DNA of 5,688 nucleotides from Candidatus Aminicenantota bacterium (GTDB taxonomy: Bacteria > Acidobacteriota > Aminicenantia > Aminicenantales > Saccharicenantaceae): positions 1-5,688 of the forward strand of contig JAPKZE010000393.1 in assembly GCA_026393955.1 (NCBI GenBank). Reading direction: 5' to 3'. The position numbers were made by a program, and so were the translations under genes. This document shows positions 1 through 5,688 of the stretch, piece by piece. How positions within the stretch are numbered: position 1 is the first letter of the stretch; the number at the start of each line of letters is the position of its first letter. Below the pieces are notes generated by a model. It was not told the origin of the DNA. It was given only the letters and a program-made list of their open reading frames with translations, and did no database searches.

Positions 1-686
1 ACATCGAGGAGCGCTGGCTCCGCCTGTTCATGGCCGGCTTCCGCAGCGCGGCCCGCGACGCGGGCGTGGTCCTCGTCGGCGGCGACCTGTCCCAGGCCGA
101 CGAGATCATGATCGCGGTGACGGTCACGGGCGACGTCGGACCGCCCGTCGTCAGGAACGGGGCCAAGCCCGGCGACGGGATCTTCGTTTCGGGGACGCTC
201 GGCGACGCGGCCGGCGGCCTCCGTCTGCTCGATAAGGGCGGCATCCACGGTGTCGTCAAGCCGGTCCAGCCCCTTCTCGACGCCTTCCTGGACCCGGCGC
301 CGCGCCTCGCGCTCGGGGCCCTGCTCGGCCGCCGCAAGCTCGCCTCGGCCATGATCGACCTGTCGGACGGCCTTTCGGTCGACCTGGCCCATATCTGCGC
401 GGAGAGCGGAGTGGGCGCCGAGATCGAGGCGGCCCGCATCCCGATCTCGGAGGCGTTGAGGCGGTTCGCCAGGGACCCCCTGGACATGGCCCTGAACGGG
501 GGAGAGGATTACGAGCTGTTGTTCACCGTCCGGCCGGCCAAGATCGCCGCGGTCGAGGCCCTGGCCTCCCGGCACCGGCTGACCCGGATCGGCGTCGTCA
601 TCGCCGGCCGGAGCGTCCGCCTGGTCGGACCCGGCAAGAGGAAAAGAACTCTGCGCGCCGGGGGGTTCGAGCACTTCTCGGGATGA
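1..686 (+). CDS. thiL: Thiamine-monophosphate kinase, C-terminal part (5' end outside window)
   Basis: ThiL phosphorylates thiamine monophosphate with ATP to give thiamine diphosphate, the active cofactor, in the cytoplasm. The reading frame is open from position 3 to the TGA at 684-686, and the residues before the first ATG (position 30; IEERWLRLF) fit the ThiL helix that precedes this point, so that ATG is internal. About 227 residues are visible; ThiL is usually 310-340, so about 100 N-terminal residues, including early metal and ATP binding motifs, lie upstream. Visible family motifs are VGGDLS (about 75-92), SGTLGDAAGGL (about 189-221), the metal-binding IDLSDGLSVDL (about 354-386), NGGEDYELLFTV (about 495-530) and a terminal GGFEHF typical of ThiL. 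The fold is the PurM/AIR synthetase type. The gene converges on dapF with 19 bases between stop codons. No frame disruption is seen. HypE, SelD and PurM share the fold, but GGEDYELLF and the GFxHF end favour ThiL. Confidence 0.95.
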   Translation, partial: IEERWLRLFMAGFRSAARDAGVVLVGGDLSQADEIMIAVTVTGDVGPPVVRNGAKPGDGIFVSGTLGDAAGGLRLLDKGGIHGVVKPVQPLLDAFLDPAPRLALGALLGRRKLASAMIDLSDGLSVDLAHICAESGVGAEIEAARIPISEALRRFARDPLDMALNGGEDYELLFTVRPAKIAAVEALASRHRLTRIGVVIAGRSVRLVGPGKRKRTLRAGGFEHFSG

Positions 687-689
687 AGG

Positions 690-707
690 GAGCGGCGCCC
701 GCCGCTC
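690..707. terminator. GC-rich hairpin between convergent thiL and dapF
   Basis: GAGCGGCG-CC-CGCCGCTC is a perfect 8-base inverted repeat (690-697 with 700-707), most realistically a 7-bp stem with a GCCC tetraloop. It starts four bases after the thiL stop and overlaps the dapF stop (complement of 706-708). Its position between convergent genes suggests a bidirectional transcription end or RNA 3' stabiliser. Neither strand has a T-run after the stem, so it is not a canonical intrinsic terminator. The function is inferred from position. Confidence 0.45.
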
Positions 708-1538
708 ATTCCGCTGGATAATCGCCGGAAAAAACGACTTCGGCCGGACCCGTCTGGAGGACCGCGCCGCCCTCGGGCCACTCGACCCGCAGGCTCCCGA
801 TCTCGGTGCGCACGGTGATGTCCCGGTCGACGAGGCCTTTGAGCATGGCGGCGACGGACGCGCCGGCCGAGCCGGTGCCCGAGGCGAGGGTCTCGCCGAC
901 GCCGCGCTCCCAGAAACGGACCTCGATCTCGCGGCGCGACAGGACCCGGACGAACTCGACGTTGGTCCGGTGGGGGAAGACGGCGTGGGTTTCGAGGGCG
1001 GCCCCGATCCGGTGCCACTCGGAGCGGTCGGGGAGGGCGTCGAAGAAGAGGCTGCAGTGGGGATTGCCCATGGAGACGCAGGTGACGGGGAAGGTCCGGC
1101 CGGCGACGGTAAGGGGATGATCGATGAGCGGCCCGGAGGTCCGGCCGTCGTCGAAAGGGATATCGGGGGCGGCCAGACGGGGCTCGCCCAAGCCGATGCG
1201 GACTTCATAGAGCGCGCCGCGGGAGGACAGGATCTCGGAGGGGCGGTCGCCCGCGGCCGTGCGGAAGAGGACCTTCGGCGACTTCACGGCGCCGCTCCAG
1301 GCGAGATAGGCTGCGGCGCAGCGCAAGCCGTTGCCCGAGATCTCCGCTTCGCTGCCGTCGGCGTTGAAGATCCGGAAGCCGTTATCCAGGCTCAGCAGGA
1401 TGAAGCCGTCGGCCCCGACCCCGGTGTGACGGTCGCAGAGGCGCCGGGCCAGGTCCCCGGCCTCGGCCGGGGATGGCCCCCCGCCGGGGGCCGCGAACAG
1501 GAAGTCGTTGCCGAGCCCGTGGACCTTGGCGAACCGCA

Positions 1539-1539
<1 letters not shown>
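706..1539 (-). CDS. dapF: Diaminopimelate epimerase homologue with both catalytic cysteines replaced by serine
   Basis: DapF interconverts LL- and meso-diaminopimelate in the cytoplasm, the last step before meso-DAP enters lysine and peptidoglycan synthesis. The product is 277 residues, normal for the family, starting MRFAKVHGLGNDF. Substrate-site residues known from the family are present: N11 (GNDF), N59 in FNADGS, N159 in SMGNPHC, N193 in RTNVEF, and E211-R212 in ERGVGET. The two pseudo-symmetric halves are complete. The exception is striking. In H. influenzae DapF the acid/base pair is Cys73 (in CGNG) and Cys217 (in ACGSG); the aligned residues here are Ser68 (EISGNGLRC) and Ser220 (LASGTGS), both encoded TCG. 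Cys74, in RC, aligns with a non-catalytic cysteine. The ATG overlaps the degP stop as TGATG and has no clear Shine-Dalgarno, which suggests translational coupling. The family assignment is secure; epimerase activity is an inference that the serines put in doubt. Confidence 0.9.
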
Positions 1540-3059
<1,520 letters not shown>

Positions 3060-3064
3060 GGGAA

Positions 3065-3070
3065 TCCTCC
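3065..3070 (-). promoter_or_regulatory. Ribosome binding site of degP
   Basis: GGAGGA on the minus strand ends five bases before the ATG at 3059. It is a strong Shine-Dalgarno and decides between this start and the in-frame ATG at 3107. It also shows that this genome does use SD-led initiation, in contrast to tmk and the PBP gene nearby. Confidence 0.85.
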
Positions 3071-3085
3071 GAGATCGACTCTCCA

Positions 3086-3114
3086 AAAATACCATATCAG
3101 GCCTCAAAATACAA
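3086..3114 (-). promoter_or_regulatory. Candidate sigma70-type promoter for degP-dapF
   Basis: On the minus strand TTGTAT (3114-3109) is followed after 17 bases by TATTTT (3091-3086), in the most AT-rich patch of the window. Transcription would begin near 3079, giving a leader of about 20 bases that holds the GGAGGA site. Both hexamers are only partial matches (three and four of six), and TATGGT at 3096-3091 is an alternative -10 with a poor -35. No SigmaE-like or CpxR-like site was recognised. Confidence 0.4.
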
Positions 3115-3139
3115 TTTGACCGACCCGTCTAAAACGCCG

Positions 3140-3154
3140 CCTTCCCGGGGAAGG
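3140..3154. repeat. 15-base palindrome in the degP/tmk divergent region
   Basis: CCTTCCC-G-GGGAAGG is a perfect inverted repeat with 7-base arms around one central base. It lies about 28 bases upstream of the tmk -35 and about 26 bases upstream of the degP candidate -35. The one-base centre makes a DNA operator more plausible than an RNA hairpin. No regulator is recognised and chance cannot be excluded. Confidence 0.3.
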
Positions 3155-3166
3155 TTGCAGCTTGAA

Positions 3167-3192
3167 GATGGGGTTGAAGGTTTGACCCCATC
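3167..3192. repeat. Inverted repeat overlapping the tmk -35 element
   Basis: GATGGGGT (3167-3174) is the exact reverse complement of ACCCCATC (3185-3192), with a 10-base spacer; a T:G pair could extend the stem inward. The right arm covers most of the -35 hexamer at 3182-3187, so a protein bound here would block RNA polymerase. There is no T-run after either arm, which argues against a terminator. It could be an operator or a copy of a dispersed palindromic repeat. Confidence 0.4.
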
Positions 3193-3210
3193 CGAGATCC
3201 GATCTATGAT
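3182..3210 (+). promoter_or_regulatory. Near-consensus sigma70-type promoter of tmk
   Basis: TTGACC (3182-3187), a 17-base spacer and TATGAT (3205-3210) match consensus at five of six bases in each hexamer. Only eight bases separate the -10 from the tmk ATG, so the predicted transcription start (about 3216-3218) falls at or within a few bases of the start codon. Two mismatches in twelve with ideal spacing in a GC-rich region make chance unlikely. Confidence 0.75.
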
Positions 3211-3218
3211 GACTTCCC

Positions 3219-3824
3219 ATGCCCACCAAGCGCCGGCGCGGCCTCCTCATCGTCCTCGAGGGCATCGACGGCTCGGGCAAGACGACCCAGGCCCGGGCCC
3301 TTCTCCGGCGCCTCCGCCGCCGCGGCCGAAAGGCCGCCTTCTTCCGCGAGCCGACCCGGGGACGCTGGGGCCGGGAGATCAAGCGGCTGGCGGTCCGGGC
3401 CGATTCGCTGACGCCGGAAGAGCAGCTGGACCTTTTCGTCAAGGACCGGCGCGAGAACGTGGCCCTGAACCTCAAGCCCGCCCTGGCCGCCGGCAAGGTC
3501 GTCGTCCTCGACCGCTATTACTTCTCGACCATTGCCTACCAGGGGGCCAAGGGCCTCGACACGGGACGCATCCGCCGCATCAACGAGGCCTTCGCTGTCC
3601 GGCCCGACCTGGTCGTCATTCTCGATGTCGACGCGGCGGCGGGCCTGGGCCGCATCGCCGGCCGGAAGACCCGCGACGAGCTCTTCGAACGCGAGGATTA
3701 TCTCGTCCGTGTCGCCCGCATCTTCCGCAGCTTCTCCGGCCCCCGCTTCGTCCACATCGACGGCCGCGGCGACCAGCGGGCCGTCGGCCGGGCCATCTGG
3801 AGCCGCGTCGAGCCCCTCCTCTGA
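3219..3824 (+). CDS. tmk: Thymidylate kinase (dTMP kinase), variant with an EPTRG motif
   Basis: Tmk phosphorylates dTMP to dTDP with ATP in the cytoplasm, the step leading to dTTP for DNA synthesis. The product is 201 residues, normal for bacterial Tmk (about 200-215). The P-loop is EGIDGSGKTT (14-23), the nucleoside-binding motif DRYYFSTIAYQGA (98-110) matches the family DRY..S..AYQGA signature, and the RKTRDELFERED stretch (149-160) fits the LID. The usual TREPGGTPLG loop is replaced by FREPTRGRWG (42-51), so it belongs to a divergent Tmk subgroup. An in-frame TGA at 3210-3212 leaves only CTT and CCC before the ATG, and no other ATG, GTG or TTG lies before the P-loop, so the start at 3219 is forced. 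There is no Shine-Dalgarno, and the promoter almost abuts the ATG, which implies a leaderless message. It is divergent from degP and 59 bases upstream of the PBP gene. Confidence 0.93.
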   Translation: MPTKRRRGLLIVLEGIDGSGKTTQARALLRRLRRRGRKAAFFREPTRGRWGREIKRLAVRADSLTPEEQLDLFVKDRRENVALNLKPALAAGKVVVLDRYYFSTIAYQGAKGLDTGRIRRINEAFAVRPDLVVILDVDAAAGLGRIAGRKTRDELFEREDYLVRVARIFRSFSGPRFVHIDGRGDQRAVGRAIWSRVEPLL

Positions 3825-3830
3825 GAGGGG
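3813..3830 (+). other. Hairpin at the tmk 3' end, alternative to the following one
   Basis: CCCCTC (3813-3818) can pair with GAGGGG (3825-3830) around a six-base loop that contains the tmk stop codon. Its right arm is the same stretch that forms the left arm of the terminator-like hairpin at 3826-3839, so the two folds exclude each other. The geometry resembles an attenuator, but a translating ribosome would cover the first arm. Functional significance is uncertain. Confidence 0.3.
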
Positions 3831-3842
3831 TAAGTCCCTTTT
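3826..3842 (+). terminator. Weak intrinsic terminator candidate after tmk
   Basis: AGGGG (3826-3830) pairs with TCCCT (3835-3839; the inner pair is G:T) around a TAAG loop. Four T residues (3839-3842) end the structure, the first of them in the stem. The stem is short, so termination is probably partial and some tmk transcripts could continue into the PBP gene. The last two Ts are also the first bases of the PBP -35 hexamer. Confidence 0.35.
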
Positions 3843-3869
3843 GTCATTCAGAGGACGATTTGCTATGAT
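3841..3869 (+). promoter_or_regulatory. Extended -10 sigma70-type promoter of the PBP gene
   Basis: TTGTCA (3841-3846), a 17-base spacer and TATGAT (3864-3869) match five of six consensus bases each, and TG precedes the -10 by one base (TGCTATGAT), the extended -10 form. The predicted start, near 3876, leaves a leader of about eight bases before the ATG at 3884. The layout closely resembles the tmk promoter, with the same -10 hexamer and spacer length. Confidence 0.75.
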
Positions 3870-3883
3870 GGCTTATTATCGCC

Positions 3884-5688
3884 ATGAAGATCCCCGACCT
3901 TAAATTCAAGATCAAAAAATTCAAGAAGGGCACGATCCTCCGCGCCCTTTTCTTCCTCGTCCTGGCCGGCCTGGCCGTCGGCTTGGGCGCCCTCGTCGGC
4001 GCCTATGTCGCCATCAAAGACAATCTGCCCCAGGTCGCCGACATCGACACCTTCCGGCCCAAGCTCATCACCACGGTCTACGCCGCCGACGGCCAGCCCA
4101 TCAAGGAGTTCGCCGAGGAGCGGCGGGTCGAGATCGGCTACGACAAGATCCCCAAGACCCTCGTCGACGCCATCGTCGCCACCGAGGACCCGAGCTTCTT
4201 CCGCCACGGCGGCGTCGACCTGCGCGGCATCCTGCGGGCCGTCGTGGCCGACGTCTTCCATGTCCTCGGCGGCCGGCGTCCCGAGGGCGGCAGCACGATC
4301 ACCCAGCAGCTGGCCCGATCGCTCTTCCTGCACCGGGAGGTCAGCCTCCGGCGCAAGCTCAAGGAGCTCTACCTGTCGCGGGAGATCGAGAAGCTCTACC
4401 CCAAAGAGAAGATCCTCGAGCTCTACTGCAACCACTTCTTCCTCGGCCACGGCGTCTTTGGCGTCCAGTCCGCGGCCAATCTCTTTTTCGGCAAGGACGT
4501 CGGCGCGCTCGACCTCGAAGAGGCGGCCATGATCGCCGGGATCTTTCGGGGGCCGTCCGTCTATTCGCCCTACTCGAACAGGACCGGGACCCTCAACCGG
4601 CGCAACCACGTCCTCAACCGGTTGGTCGCCGAGGGCTACCTGACCCGGGCCGAGGGCGAGGCGGCCAAAGAAAAGCCCATGATCGTCCTGCCCCTGCGGC
4701 GGACGAGCGCGGAATTCGGCGCCTACTTCTTCGAAGAGGTCCGCCGCTATCTCGAAAAGACGTACGGCTATGACGGCCTCTACCGGGCCGGGCTCAAGGT
4801 CTTCACCACCCTCGATCCGACCCTCCAGCGCTACGCCGAGCGGGCCCTGCAGTCGGGCCTGCGGTCGACCGAGAACAGGCTGAACGGCTGGAGGGCCGAC
4901 AAGCCGAACCTCCTCGTCTCCGGCCCCGAGGCCTTGAAAGGTCTCGTCGCCTCCCCCAAGGCGGTCCTCGAAGACCAGTGGCTCCTGAGCTGGGAGAATC
5001 AGTCCATCGAGCCCGGCGGGATCTACGACGCCATCGTCCTGGCGGTCTCGCGCAGCGAGGCCTCGGTCCGGCTCAAGAACGCCGTCGGCCGGATGACCGG
5101 CAAGGACATCGGCTGGACCAAGGCCGCCCGGCTCGACGCGCTGATCAAGAAGGGCGACGTCATTCAGGTCAAGGTCGCCTCCTTCGACGCCGCGGCCAAC
5201 GAGGCCGTTGTTTCGCTCGACCAGAAACCGGTCCGGAACGGCGCCTTCATCGCCCTCGACCCGCGGACGGGCCAGGTCCGGGCCCTCGTCGGCGGCTATT
5301 CCTTCCGGGACAGCCAGTTCAACCGGGCCGTCCAGGCCCCCCGGCAGACGGGCTCGGCCATCAAGCCGTTCCTTTACACGGCCGCCCTGGAGCACGGCTT
5401 CACCCCGGCCAGCGTCATCGCCGACGAACCCGTGACCTTCATCGACCGCTGGAACAACGAGCCCTGGTCACCCAAGAACTACGACCGGAGGTACAAGGGC
5501 GCCGTCACCGTCCGGGCCGGCCTCGAGCAGTCCCGGAACGTCGTCACGGCCAAGCTGCTCGATTTCATCTCGCCGCAGGTCGGGGTCGACTACTGCCGCC
5601 GCTTCGGCGTCACCTCGCCCGTCTATCCGTACCTGTCGCTCAGCCTGGGGACCTTCGAGATCACGCTGCTCGAGATGGTCTCGGGATT
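3884..5688 (+). CDS. mrcA: Class A penicillin-binding protein (PBP1A type), 3' end outside window
   Basis: This bifunctional enzyme polymerises lipid II glycan strands and cross-links stem peptides on the outer face of the inner membrane. In the window 601 codons are open with no stop; family members run to about 750-850 residues. A Lys-rich cytoplasmic tail (1-16) precedes one membrane helix (about 19-43). The GT51 glycosyltransferase domain shows ATEDPSFFRHGGVD with catalytic Glu101, GGSTITQQL (135-143), RKLKE with Glu161, and a GVFGVQSAANLFFGK motif (190-204). A segment at about 330-445 fits the OB-like domain of PBP1A proteins. The transpeptidase domain starts near 450, with the acylated serine in SAIK (Ser491, Lys494) and SRN (550-552); the KTG motif would lie beyond the edge. 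An in-frame TGA at 3866-3868 leaves ATG 3884 as the first standard start. No Shine-Dalgarno precedes it and the leader is predicted to be very short. The symbol mrcA (ponA elsewhere) rests on domain layout. Confidence 0.93.
   Translation, partial: MKIPDLKFKIKKFKKGTILRALFFLVLAGLAVGLGALVGAYVAIKDNLPQVADIDTFRPKLITTVYAADGQPIKEFAEERRVEIGYDKIPKTLVDAIVATEDPSFFRHGGVDLRGILRAVVADVFHVLGGRRPEGGSTITQQLARSLFLHREVSLRRKLKELYLSREIEKLYPKEKILELYCNHFFLGHGVFGVQSAANLFFGKDVGALDLEEAAMIAGIFRGPSVYSPYSNRTGTLNRRNHVLNRLVAEGYLTRAEGEAAKEKPMIVLPLRRTSAEFGAYFFEEVRRYLEKTYGYDGLYRAGLKVFTTLDPTLQRYAERALQSGLRSTENRLNGWRADKPNLLVSGPEALKGLVASPKAVLEDQWLLSWENQSIEPGGIYDAIVLAVSRSEASVRLKNAVGRMTGKDIGWTKAARLDALIKKGDVIQVKVASFDAAANEAVVSLDQKPVRNGAFIALDPRTGQVRALVGGYSFRDSQFNRAVQAPRQTGSAIKPFLYTAALEHGFTPASVIADEPVTFIDRWNNEPWSPKNYDRRYKGAVTVRAGLEQSRNVVTAKLLDFISPQVGVDYCRRFGVTSPVYPYLSLSLGTFEITLLEMVSG

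Noticed and set aside
30..32. ATG at position 30 as the start of thiL
   Set aside because: The frame is open upstream and encodes family-like residues; starting here would omit about a third of the enzyme.
3060..3107. N-terminal extension of DegP by 16 residues from the ATG at 3107
   Set aside because: The extension would place charged residues before the signal segment and has no Shine-Dalgarno; the ATG at 3059 has GGAGGA at ideal spacing, and the candidate promoter start lies downstream of 3107.
3116..3868. A 250-codon plus-strand frame overlapping tmk, Pro/Arg/Gly-rich
   Set aside because: It is an out-of-frame shadow of tmk without recognisable domains; the tmk frame carries all the kinase motifs.
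3863..5395. A 510-codon open frame on the minus strand opposite the PBP gene
   Set aside because: It is antisense to a frame with unmistakable GT51 and transpeptidase motifs, and its product is a low-complexity Asp/Glu/Gly/Leu string with no motif. Strong GC bias at third codon positions removes stops from the complementary frame.

Overview
The window is a chromosomal housekeeping segment from a GC-rich bacterium (about two-thirds G+C by eye, with C or G in most third codon positions). Meso-diaminopimelate synthesis, a signal-anchored DegP/HtrA protease and a class A penicillin-binding protein together imply a diderm cell with DAP-type peptidoglycan. The style recalls uncultured Acidobacteria/Aminicenantes-like lineages, but no marker here fixes the taxonomy and that placement is a guess. 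I see no mobile element, CRISPR array, tRNA, rRNA or defence gene.

Layout. Positions 1-686 (+) hold the C-terminal two thirds of thiamine-monophosphate kinase (thiL), cut by the left edge. It converges on a minus-strand pair, degP (1539-3059) followed by dapF (706-1539), whose stop and start codons overlap as TGATG. A GC-rich hairpin fills the 19-base gap between the thiL and dapF stop codons. A 159-base divergent intergenic region (3060-3218) carries a promoter candidate for degP and a near-consensus promoter for thymidylate kinase (tmk, 3219-3824, +). After a 59-base gap with a second good promoter comes a class A PBP of the PBP1A type (3884 to the right edge, +). It runs off the window, so its C-terminus, including the KTG motif, is not visible.

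How the genes relate. dapF makes meso-DAP, which the PBP cross-links into peptidoglycan, and degP works on the envelope proteins around it. tmk (dTTP supply) and thiL (thiamine diphosphate) are unrelated core metabolism. I did not find an undescribed multi-gene system.

The points most worth a second look are three. First, the DapF homologue has serine at both positions where the family has its two catalytic cysteines, while the rest of the active site looks intact. Second, both plus-strand genes (tmk and the PBP) have strong sigma70-type promoters almost touching start codons that are forced by upstream in-frame stops and lack a Shine-Dalgarno sequence, which suggests leaderless or near-leaderless mRNAs; degP next door has a strong GGAGGA site. 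Third, inverted repeats overlap or flank these promoters.
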